Shown here in pieces: positions 54,686 to 63,049 of a stretch of 64,000 nt of DNA. The stretch lies in the NCBI GenBank assembly GCA_048296855.1, contig CP182631.1. One strand, 5' to 3'. The number at the start of each line of letters is the position of its first letter. Positions within the stretch are counted from its first letter, which is position 1. The notes under the pieces are model-generated. The model did no database searches and was not told the origin of the DNA. It saw nothing but the letters and a program-made list of their open reading frames with translations. The translations under genes and the position numbers were made by a program. The stretch comes from Pseudocolwellia sp048296855 (GTDB lineage Bacteria > Pseudomonadota > Gammaproteobacteria > Enterobacterales > Alteromonadaceae).

Positions 54686-57073
54686 ATGACGAATAAAAAA
54701 AACAAGCTTTCTTTAGCTATTCTGTCGGCATTAGCCATAACAAATGTGGCAATGCCAGTATATGCAGAAGAAAGTAAAAAAGACGAAGGACTGGAAACTA
54801 TCACAGTAACGTCGCAAAAACGTGTTGAACGAGTTTCAGAAATTCCAGTAGCGGTTTCAGTTCTGAGTAGCGATCAAATAGACTCATCTTTTTCAAGTAG
54901 CTTTGAAGGGCTTCAAAACTTAGTACCTTCAGTAAGCTTTAAAAAAGGTACAACAAGTCGAAATTCAGCCATTACTGTTCGTGGTATTGGTACCATTTCA
55001 TTTAGTGTTGCAGCAGAACCTAGTGTATCTACGGTAGTAGATGGCGTAGTTTTAGGCCGTTCTGGACAAGCTTTTACTGATTTATATGACTTAGAACGTA
55101 TTGAAGTTTTAAGAGGTCCACAAGGTACTTTATTTGGTAAAAATGCTTCTGCTGGCGTTGTAAATATTACCACAAAACGTCCTTCTGGCGAAACTGAAGG
55201 TATGATTGAAGCTACTATGTTTCAAGGTAATGAATATAAAATTAAAGGTAAAATTCAAGGTGAGATAAACGATAGTGCCGCAGCAAGTATTGTTGTTACT
55301 AAGTCGGGCTACGACGGCAATATTTATAACGTTTATAACAACGAATATATAAATGGTTACGACAAGCAAGGCTTTCGAGCTATGCTTGATATGGAATTAT
55401 CGTCAGATACTAAAGCACTCTTTATTTTTGAAAGTGCAGAATCAAATGACGATTGTTGTGCTGATATAGAAGGTTTGCCGAGTGGACGTAATCCAAGTTC
55501 AAAAGCGGCACCTAACAGTAATGGTATTGTAAATGGTGTGGCAGATCTTGATCTTAATCAACGTCAAGTTGATCATGATTTTGAATCACGCACTATTGAC
55601 AACACTACCGCATTTTCTGTCCAAATTGATAAAGATTTAGGTGATTATACTTTAACATCAATTACAGCATACAGAGAGTGGGAGAACATTGAATATCGAG
55701 AAGGTGACTTTACTTCAATTGCGGGTGACTCAACAGATCTCGTCACTTTTGATAATACGCCTCCTTTTCAACTTCATGATGTAGGGCCACAAACATGGCG
55801 TCAGTTTTCACAAGAAGTTCGTATAGCATCACCTCTTGGAGAGAAATTAGATTGGCAAGCAGGTGCATTCTTCTGGAAAATGGACTCGGAACGTAATTTC
55901 ACACGTGATGCAAGTTGTCAAAATAACGGTGGTCAACTAAATGAAGCAATCTCAAATTATTTATCAACCACGCAAGGTATTAATTCTCCTACAGAAACTG
56001 AAGTGTCTGACTTTATTTCAGCAGAAGGAATTACTTGTAATGCTAATGATATAGTTAGTGCTACAGCTTATATGCATACAGAGTTTGTTAACTGGGCATT
56101 ATTTGGTGACGGTAAATACCATTTTTCTGATGACTTTAGATTATTATTTGGTGCACGTTATACACATGATGAAATTGATTTTACTCATACCCGAATTAGC
56201 AATGATTTATATGGCCGACGTGGTGTTGGTGTAAAACCGGCAACGGAAAATACTGATTTTGCTGGAGGTACTGATAATACAAATACCTCGTTTAAATTAG
56301 GCGCTCAATACGATATTAATGATGACAGTATGATATATACAACTTGGTCTCAAGGTTATAAAGGACCTGGTTTTAACGTTTTCTATAATATGCAAGAACA
56401 AGATACAGCGCCAATTGCCGAAGAAACTAACGATGCATATGAAATTGGTTATAAATATGCTTCACACGATTTTATGTTTAATGCCGCAATATTTAAAACT
56501 GAAATAGAAGGCTTTCAAGCAAATAACTTTGATAACTCAAGTGGTGTAACATTAACGCGTTTAACTAATGCTGGTAATGTATCAACACAAGGCTTTGAAT
56601 TTGATTTTGTTTGGCAGGCAACGGACAATTTAACACTTTCTGGTGGCGCTGCAAAAGTTGATGCAGAAATTGATGATTTTTTCTGTCCAATAGGTGAAAG
56701 CTGTACTGACCGTTCTGGTTTAGATGTTCCATTTTCACCAGATTTAAAATATTCATTAGCGGCTGAGTACGTTAACGAACTTGATGGTATGAATATTATC
56801 TGGAATGCATCGTACGTTTATACCGATGAACAAGTGGCTACTTTACCTAGTAATATTGGGGAGTTTGGTCCTGAAGTCATATTACCTGATTATGCTTTAT
56901 TAAATGCAAGTGTTGCTTTTTCGTTTAATGACGATAAGTACCGTTTTACATTAATAGGTAAAAACTTAACTGACGAGCAATTCTTTACTAGTTACAGTGG
57001 TGACGGTTTTAGATATCAAGTACCACGTGACGCTGATAGATACTTTGGTGTTCAATTTAGAGCGAGCTTTTAA
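54686..57073 (+). CDS. TonB-dependent outer-membrane receptor
   Basis: 795 residues. Signal peptide (cleavage near PVYAEE), TonB box region ETITVTSQKR, plug domain (about 45-165, RGIGTISFSV, VLRGPQGTLFGKNASAGVVNI) and a 22-strand-type barrel ending in a C-terminal Phe (FGVQFRASF). Cys pairs (DDCCAD, CPIGESC) occur in predicted loops. Ligand not predictable from sequence alone. It follows the symporter and carries the shared operator, so it probably imports the same glycoside. Ends at a terminator. Confidence 0.94.
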   Translation: MTNKKNKLSLAILSALAITNVAMPVYAEESKKDEGLETITVTSQKRVERVSEIPVAVSVLSSDQIDSSFSSSFEGLQNLVPSVSFKKGTTSRNSAITVRGIGTISFSVAAEPSVSTVVDGVVLGRSGQAFTDLYDLERIEVLRGPQGTLFGKNASAGVVNITTKRPSGETEGMIEATMFQGNEYKIKGKIQGEINDSAAASIVVTKSGYDGNIYNVYNNEYINGYDKQGFRAMLDMELSSDTKALFIFESAESNDDCCADIEGLPSGRNPSSKAAPNSNGIVNGVADLDLNQRQVDHDFESRTIDNTTAFSVQIDKDLGDYTLTSITAYREWENIEYREGDFTSIAGDSTDLVTFDNTPPFQLHDVGPQTWRQFSQEVRIASPLGEKLDWQAGAFFWKMDSERNFTRDASCQNNGGQLNEAISNYLSTTQGINSPTETEVSDFISAEGITCNANDIVSATAYMHTEFVNWALFGDGKYHFSDDFRLLFGARYTHDEIDFTHTRISNDLYGRRGVGVKPATENTDFAGGTDNTNTSFKLGAQYDINDDSMIYTTWSQGYKGPGFNVFYNMQEQDTAPIAEETNDAYEIGYKYASHDFMFNAAIFKTEIEGFQANNFDNSSGVTLTRLTNAGNVSTQGFEFDFVWQATDNLTLSGGAAKVDAEIDDFFCPIGESCTDRSGLDVPFSPDLKYSLAAEYVNELDGMNIIWNASYVYTDEQVATLPSNIGEFGPEVILPDYALLNASVAFSFNDDKYRFTLIGKNLTDEQFFTSYSGDGFRYQVPRDADRYFGVQFRASF

Positions 57074-57142
57074 TTATATCTTTACTGTAGTAACAAGTTG
57101 ATCAATTTATTATTCAAATTGATATAAGTTATAAATATAACT

Positions 57143-57166
57143 AGCCTGCGTAAGCAGGCTTTTTTA
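57143..57166 (+). terminator. TonB receptor terminator
   Basis: Hairpin AGCCTGC / GCAGGCT with GTAA loop, followed by a T run. Confidence 0.9.
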
Positions 57167-57187
57167 TTTCCATACATCGAGTTGAGG

Positions 57188-57502
57188 TAATACCAATTCC
57201 ATTAAGTTTGTTCTCAACTCAGAGCTACATTAGCGAGCTTAGAACAAGCAAAATTATTTAGACATAGTTATTCTATATTTCATTAATTTTGTGCCGTAAT
57301 AAGTTTGCTATGAGCTCCCAAGGGCGAGTTTAAAAGGCTTATATGCGGCGTTATTGATTTTGACAAGGTTCCTACACGGCTGTAAGACATTAGGGTAAGG
57401 CAGGTGCAGTTACCGAGAATAACCATTCTCTTCAATTAATGCCTTACCTTTAAGTCTTTTAACTCTCGCTGAGAGGAAAAAAACTTAATGGACTTGGTAT
57501 TA
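57188..57502. repeat. MITE-like element with 21-bp terminal inverted repeats
   Basis: Left end TAATACCAATTCCATTAAGT and right end (reverse complement) TAATACCAAGTCCATTAAGT differ at one or two positions. The inner segment GCGGCGTTATTGATTTTGAC followed by a CCTACACGGCTGTA hairpin resembles that at 62745-62790. No coding capacity, about 315 bp. The right end supplies the stop codon of the adjoining EAL gene. Confidence 0.78.
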
Positions 57503-60082
57503 TTTAGTGTCAGCCTGATTTGCAGGAATAAACTCGCCATAAAAGTTGTCAGGCAGTTTTCCGTTAACTTGCTCTGAGAGCCACTTTAAATAGGCTTGTA
57601 TAGGTAATGCTTCAGAATAGTAATATCCTTGGCCAATATCACATCCGAATGCCGTTAGTGTTAATTCATCTTCTTTCGTTGTAATACCCTCTGCAACAAC
57701 TTCTAGGCCAACACCTTTTGCCATTTTTACGGTTGTTTCTGTAATGACTTTTCGTTTATTGTCGTTATGAATATTCTCAATGAATTGTTTATCTATTTTA
57801 AGCTCTTGGAATGGGAGCTTGTCTAGATTAGCTAGTGAAGAATAGCCCGTACCAAAGTCATCAATACTCACGGTTACACCAAAGTTTGTGAACTTTTCTA
57901 TGACTTGTACTGCGTGCTCATTTTTTGCGATATTAGCAGATTCGGTGATCTCAAAAATAATCTTATCAGCAGGTATAGGAAAAAGATTTAAGATATCAAC
58001 CATTTGCTGATAGAAGTCTTTAGAAATGAGATCTATGCCGCTAATGTTAATAGACACCATATGATTTTTATAGTCTTCCATAATTACACTATGTTGTGCT
58101 AACGATTGTTTAATCACCCAAAGGGTAATTTTATTAATGAGCCCCATATCTTCAGCAACAGGAATAAATACCGTAGGAGAAATAAAGCCTTGAGTAGGGT
58201 GATTCCAACGTATCAAACATTCGCTCCCGCACACTTTACTCGTTTTAAGATCTATTTGAGGTTGGTGATACATTTCAAATTCATTATTTTGCAATGCGAA
58301 CTGAATGTCTGATGCGAGCTCTAATAAAAAAGTTGATTTATCAGGCGTATGAGTTTGATAAAAAGCCCATTTTTCAGGAGTCGTTTCTGCTTGTCGAATA
58401 GCGAGCACGGCATTTTTAACTAAATCTTTACTGGTTAATCCATGAACAGGATAGTGGGCTAGTCCAATAACACCCGTTAACGATAAATTCAGATCTTTAA
58501 TGATGTAAGTTTCACTGATCACTTGCTGAACTGATTGTACAAAAACTTCAGGCGATGTATTTAGCGCGTCTATGTTAATAATGAAGCCTAAGCACTTACC
58601 ATGGATATAACATAATTTTTCATTGTTTAAAGTGAGTGGGATTACCGCATTATTATTTTTAAATAATAGGCTTAAGTTATTGTTAAGACGTTTAAATAAA
58701 GAAAATACCGTAGAGTCATCTACGTAGTGTTTTATTTTTTCTATATGTTCAGGTTGAACAACAACAACGCAAAAACTTTGTTTATTTGAGAAGGATTGAC
58801 TTAAATGTTTAATGGTTTTAACTAAATTTAATTGTCTTGGTAAACCTGATTGAGCGTGATGACTTAAATAATGTAATTTATCTTGTTCATTTTTTCTCAT
58901 TCTTTCAGCTAAGGCTAAAGTGATAAAACCAATTTGAGCCATAACGCCTAACATAAAAGCATTTTTACTTAAAAAAGAAGGAGCTATACATCCTATAGAT
59001 AACATATGTTGGATTATAGAACCTATAAGAAAAGGTAACCAAGAAACATAATAAAATTTAGCCCATACGAGCTTTTTATGCAGGTTTTTTAACACAATAA
59101 TTAAACAAAGTGCACACAGGAAAGATTGCACGGCTAATGTGATATTAGTTTTGTTGAAAGACAGAAGGTGGCTTCCTAAAACCAAAAAAACAATGATGAT
59201 AAAGCAAAAAGTTAAATGGGCTCTATATTGTTTTCTATGAATCATATTATCTTGCAAAAAATACAAAGAAAATATAATAAAAAAGATGTTTAGCGAATAC
59301 TGAAAATACAAATTATGTTGATTTAACCATAGCTGAGTATCATTTGAAAATATAAAGTAACCATAGGTATTCATGGTTGAAAAAACTAAAAAAGTAGAGA
59401 GCAAATAAGCGATAAACGTAAAATACACTTTATCTTTAGTGGACAAGAAAAGAACCATATTATGTACAGACATAAGTAAAACAATGCCGATAAAAGCGCC
59501 AAATATAGCAATAGAATAGTGTATGCGTTTATTAAAACGTTCAGCATTAAAAACCTTAGCAGGAGATAATTTTCCTGTGCTAGTTTTAAGCTGTAGTAAA
59601 AATGTTGCGGATTCTTGTGGCTTTATAGAAAAAATAATATGTGGGAATACTTGCTGAAACACTGAACGGTTTCTTGTTATTTCTGTTGTTGCTTCAATAT
59701 TTGTTGCGACTTGATAGCTTGAAATAATATCTTCTGGCAGCGCGTCAATTTGTAAAACACGTGTTAGTACTTCTGACGTTGTATTATTAACCGTGAGCTT
59801 TAACCAATAAAAGCTATTACTTTTAATATTTACGTCAACAATTTCTTTTTTATTGAATAACTCTTGATGGTTAAGTGCGTATTTTACGCTGACTTGCTTA
59901 TTATTAATTAAATAAAGAGACTCAACCGATATCTCTGGTGAATGTATATTCGTGGAATGATCTAATTTCCATAAGTTTTGCGCTAAAAACCAAACGACTA
60001 ATGACACTGAGAAAATAAAAAAGAAAAGGATAAACGTTTTAAACGTTCGGCAAAGTTGTTCTAAAAAAGAAATTATACGCAT
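57500..60082 (-). CDS. 7TM sensor GGDEF-EAL protein, probable c-di-GMP phosphodiesterase
   Basis: 860 residues. An N-terminal membrane helix, a periplasmic 7TMR-DISMED2-like domain (about 40-180), seven transmembrane helices (about 190-400), a GGDEF-like domain (about 420-575) whose signature is degraded (HGKCLGF where GGDEF is expected), and an EAL domain (about 605-845). The EAL domain has ECLIRWNHP, NISG, EITES, IDDFGTGYSSL, LKIDKQF and VAEGITT, so catalytic residues are kept. Likely degrades c-di-GMP, with the GGDEF part regulatory. Monocistronic. Confidence 0.92.
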   Translation of the reverse strand: MRIISFLEQLCRTFKTFILFFFIFSVSLVVWFLAQNLWKLDHSTNIHSPEISVESLYLINNKQVSVKYALNHQELFNKKEIVDVNIKSNSFYWLKLTVNNTTSEVLTRVLQIDALPEDIISSYQVATNIEATTEITRNRSVFQQVFPHIIFSIKPQESATFLLQLKTSTGKLSPAKVFNAERFNKRIHYSIAIFGAFIGIVLLMSVHNMVLFLSTKDKVYFTFIAYLLSTFLVFSTMNTYGYFIFSNDTQLWLNQHNLYFQYSLNIFFIIFSLYFLQDNMIHRKQYRAHLTFCFIIIVFLVLGSHLLSFNKTNITLAVQSFLCALCLIIVLKNLHKKLVWAKFYYVSWLPFLIGSIIQHMLSIGCIAPSFLSKNAFMLGVMAQIGFITLALAERMRKNEQDKLHYLSHHAQSGLPRQLNLVKTIKHLSQSFSNKQSFCVVVVQPEHIEKIKHYVDDSTVFSLFKRLNNNLSLLFKNNNAVIPLTLNNEKLCYIHGKCLGFIINIDALNTSPEVFVQSVQQVISETYIIKDLNLSLTGVIGLAHYPVHGLTSKDLVKNAVLAIRQAETTPEKWAFYQTHTPDKSTFLLELASDIQFALQNNEFEMYHQPQIDLKTSKVCGSECLIRWNHPTQGFISPTVFIPVAEDMGLINKITLWVIKQSLAQHSVIMEDYKNHMVSINISGIDLISKDFYQQMVDILNLFPIPADKIIFEITESANIAKNEHAVQVIEKFTNFGVTVSIDDFGTGYSSLANLDKLPFQELKIDKQFIENIHNDNKRKVITETTVKMAKGVGLEVVAEGITTKEDELTLTAFGCDIGQGYYYSEALPIQAYLKWLSEQVNGKLPDNFYGEFIPANQADTK

Positions 60083-60221
60083 GAGAAAAAGAAAGCCTAA
60101 ATACTAAGAAGTCATTTTATGTACCTTCCTTAGTATTTTTACGATTTCTAATATTAACGTTTTAAGTCGATTATTGCACGGTGAATCAGCATTTAATTGA
60201 ATGGTAATGGGTATAATACTT

Positions 60222-60257
60222 CCCCATAGCTTACTCGATTAATAATAAGTTATGGGG
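60222..60257 (-). terminator. Hairpin after the lipoprotein hydrolase gene
   Basis: CCCCATAGCTTA (60222-60233) pairs with TAAGTTATGGGG (60246-60257), one G-T pair, 12-base loop. It lies just downstream of the leftward gene; the T tail is weak. Confidence 0.55.
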
Positions 60258-60270
60258 AGGAGCTGTCAGG

Positions 60271-61641
60271 TTAATTACTAAGCCACTGCATACCTGTCGC
60301 GAATCTATCTTCAAAACCTTTCCAAGGTTCGAAAGTCTTGCCGTCAGCTGTTTTTTGATTCGAACTTTCAGATAAATTAAGAAATTCACATCTATCTGTT
60401 TTTTGTTTTACATGGCAATCCATTAAAGCTAAAGCAAAGTGCTTATTTATATTGTTTAACTTAATTGTACTCCATGAGCCTTCTAGATAGTGTCCCATAT
60501 CAATACTATCAGCGTAAGATACTGATGGAGCAGGGTGAGGGGCTATATTATGTCGAGCGTTTTCGTAAGTTAATAAGTATTTATTTTGTGAACCTGTTTG
60601 GTTATATAAGGCTTTGATGCTGGTGTAATCAGAAATATCATCTAAGTTGCCTGCTAAATACATAATAGGAGTTTTAATAGATTTAACGCTTTCAGGATTG
60701 AACAAACCATATTGACTTCCCCAAGGAGCAAAAGCCATTGCTGCTTTCCACTTTGTGCTCACAACAGTATTAGTATATTGGCCTCCAGCACAGCTGTTCA
60801 GTACAGGGATGATTTTTTTTATTTGTTCAGGATCTTTAATTCCAGTGAACATAGAGGCTGTTTTTTCATTAAAATTATAACATCCGCCTATCGTATTTAC
60901 TGCGCCGTAACCGCCCATAGAATATCCAATTAGACCAACATTTTCTGTATCAATAACGTTAGATAGAAAATTGTCACTTGTGGTGAAGTAGTTTGATGTA
61001 AATTGTTGATCACGAGAGCGATTAAGTAATGTACTTACAAAGCCTGCATAGGGGGCTTTTTTCACATCTATTTCAGCTGTAGTTGAGTCTGTGTGGTCAA
61101 TTGAAGCTACAATGTAGCCATGAGACGCTAAATGTTCACCTAGATAAAACATTAGTGTTCTATAGCCTGTATAGCCATGAGATAAAACAATGAGTGGATA
61201 TTTTTCAGTTTCAGTTGAGTTAACTTCAACATCTCGGTAAGCATTGGCTTTGAGTGAAAATGGCAGGCCTAATTTTGTTTGGTTTTTGTAAACGGTTTTA
61301 GGTGCGTTTTGTACAAAGGATTTATCACTTGGATACCAAACTTCTATTTTAAGTTCTCGGTCTTTTAGTGTTTGGCTAACAGGATCTAATTGTCCTGGAT
61401 TTACAATGGTAAGAGTTTTTACGCCAACAGGGTAATCACCTTTAACAGATAACTCTGGAGCAATACTTGCGCTTACTTGAGGATAAAGTTGCTCAGCGTT
61501 AGTATAAGTGTCAGCATTTGCTACCTCTTTTGGTAATGCGTTACTTTCGGTGTTGTTTTTTACTAAGTTTTGACTACATCCTGCAATAACTAAGCTAGCA
61601 GACAATAAGCTAAAACTTAGTAGTACATTTTTAATAAGCAT
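60271..61641 (-). CDS. Lipoprotein alpha/beta hydrolase (PAF-acetylhydrolase/dienelactone-hydrolase type)
   Basis: 456 residues. Lipoprotein signal with lipobox VIAGC. The alpha/beta-hydrolase core shows the oxyanion segment IVLSHGYTGYRTLMFYLGEHLA, the nucleophile Ser in IGYSMGGYGAVN, Asp in LAGNLDDIS and His in ENARHNIAPHP. Closest in style to the platelet-activating-factor acetylhydrolase group, which cleaves acyl esters of lipids. Substrate unknown. It is 39 bases after the Gfo/Idh gene on the same strand. Confidence 0.85.
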   Translation of the reverse strand: MLIKNVLLSFSLLSASLVIAGCSQNLVKNNTESNALPKEVANADTYTNAEQLYPQVSASIAPELSVKGDYPVGVKTLTIVNPGQLDPVSQTLKDRELKIEVWYPSDKSFVQNAPKTVYKNQTKLGLPFSLKANAYRDVEVNSTETEKYPLIVLSHGYTGYRTLMFYLGEHLASHGYIVASIDHTDSTTAEIDVKKAPYAGFVSTLLNRSRDQQFTSNYFTTSDNFLSNVIDTENVGLIGYSMGGYGAVNTIGGCYNFNEKTASMFTGIKDPEQIKKIIPVLNSCAGGQYTNTVVSTKWKAAMAFAPWGSQYGLFNPESVKSIKTPIMYLAGNLDDISDYTSIKALYNQTGSQNKYLLTYENARHNIAPHPAPSVSYADSIDMGHYLEGSWSTIKLNNINKHFALALMDCHVKQKTDRCEFLNLSESSNQKTADGKTFEPWKGFEDRFATGMQWLSN

Positions 61642-61679
61642 GAGTTTTCCTTAATTGATTTTTAATTAGATAAATAACG

Positions 61680-62663
61680 TTAATCTTCTTTGTAAACGAG
61701 TCCCCATTGTTCCCTCAAAGTATCCATCGTTTGAATTATCGCGAGAGAGTCAGACAAAGGGAGTGTAGGACTTTGCGTTAAATTAGCCGAAATACATTTA
61801 TTTGCATGTTCAATTTCATAAACAAAGTTTTCATCTTCAGAACGAGGAAAGTTAATAACACGTGTATTCTGCTCGGGAAGGTGTATATGTATTTCTCTTG
61901 CACCTAAAAAATGAGGAACTCGAATATAACCTTTAGAGCCGCAAATAATTGCTTCAGTAGGAGAGTGATCTTTCATTGACGAAGAAAGTACCGCTCGTTG
62001 GCCATTTTTATATTCAAATAAGTAAAAAGAACTTTCATCTATACCTGTTTCACCAATAACAGCAGAGCTTTTAATTTTTTCAGGATGCTTACCAAATACA
62101 AGGTGTGCAAACGTGATGGGATATATACCTAAATCAAGTAAAGCCCCACCCGCTAAATCTTTATTCATTAATCGATGAGAAGGCGCAAAATTCCCTGTAA
62201 TACTAAAGTGAGCTTTTAGTGTATCGATCTCACCAATAATCCCTTCAGTTATTAACGATTGTAATTTTTCAATCGCGGGTAAAAATCGTGTCCAAACGGC
62301 TTCCATTAAAAATACATTTTTAGCTTTAGCTAGTTCAGTTAATTTAAGTAATTGCTTAGCATTTATTGTGATAGGTTTTTCACATAAAACATGTTTATTA
62401 TGCGCAATACACAGTTTAGTGTTTTCGTAATGAAAATTGTGAGGCGTTGCAATGTAAATAGCATCAATGTTTTTATCATTCACTAAATCGTCGTAGTTTG
62501 AATAGTATTTATCCGTACCATACTGTTTTGCAAACGTTTTAGCTTTGTTAGGTGTATTAGACGCTACCGCACATAAAGTACCAGAGTTTATTTTAGCTAA
62601 ACTTTTTGCAAACTGGTTTGCTATGTTGCCACAACCTATAATTCCCCATTTTACTTGACGCAT
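61680..62663 (-). CDS. Gfo/Idh/MocA-family oxidoreductase
   Basis: 327 residues. N-terminal Rossmann fold with WGIIGCGNIANQFAKSL; the EKP motif (HVLCEKPITINAKQ) marks the family. The C-terminal alpha/beta domain contains the GGALLDLGIYPITFA segment with the catalytic region. Such enzymes oxidise or reduce sugars, inositols or trans-dihydrodiols with NAD(P); substrate is not predictable. It heads a two-gene leftward unit with the lipoprotein hydrolase. Confidence 0.92.
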   Translation of the reverse strand: MRQVKWGIIGCGNIANQFAKSLAKINSGTLCAVASNTPNKAKTFAKQYGTDKYYSNYDDLVNDKNIDAIYIATPHNFHYENTKLCIAHNKHVLCEKPITINAKQLLKLTELAKAKNVFLMEAVWTRFLPAIEKLQSLITEGIIGEIDTLKAHFSITGNFAPSHRLMNKDLAGGALLDLGIYPITFAHLVFGKHPEKIKSSAVIGETGIDESSFYLFEYKNGQRAVLSSSMKDHSPTEAIICGSKGYIRVPHFLGAREIHIHLPEQNTRVINFPRSEDENFVYEIEHANKCISANLTQSPTLPLSDSLAIIQTMDTLREQWGLVYKED

Positions 62664-62689
62664 TTTTATTCCTTGCTTAAAAACGTTAA

Positions 62690-62870
62690 AAATATATACC
62701 CGTTACCACTCAAGCGCTTCTTCGAGGGGTCTAAAAACAATTTATGCCGCGTTATTAACTTTAGTCAAGTTCCTACATGGATGTAGACCTTAGATTTCGT
62801 CTGGAACATGAAATCTGTGCCTATTTAGTTCCCACTGAAACCTGAATCTTGAATGATAACGGGTATATTT
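62690..62870. repeat. MITE-like palindromic element upstream of the Gfo/Idh gene
   Basis: Ends AAATATATACCCGTTACCAC and (reverse complement) AAATATACCCGTTATCATTC form imperfect 22-24 bp terminal repeats. The inner GCCGCGTTATTAACTTTAGTC and CCTACATGGATGTAG resemble the 57.3 kb element; the ends resemble the 14.9 kb element. With flanking AT-rich sequence it fills the 386-base gap up to glpD; no gene seen there. Confidence 0.75.
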
Positions 62871-63049
62871 CTAGGATAACGATTTAATAGCATTATGTAT
62901 AATGAAAGAGGTTAACTCAAAATAAAGAAAACATTGTTGCAGTTTAATGAATTTATAAAAAACGCTTTCATTAAAGAGTAATCGAATGAATATTCTTTAA
63001 TGAAAGCGTTTAACGCTATTACAATAATTAGATATTATTCAAATTGCTA

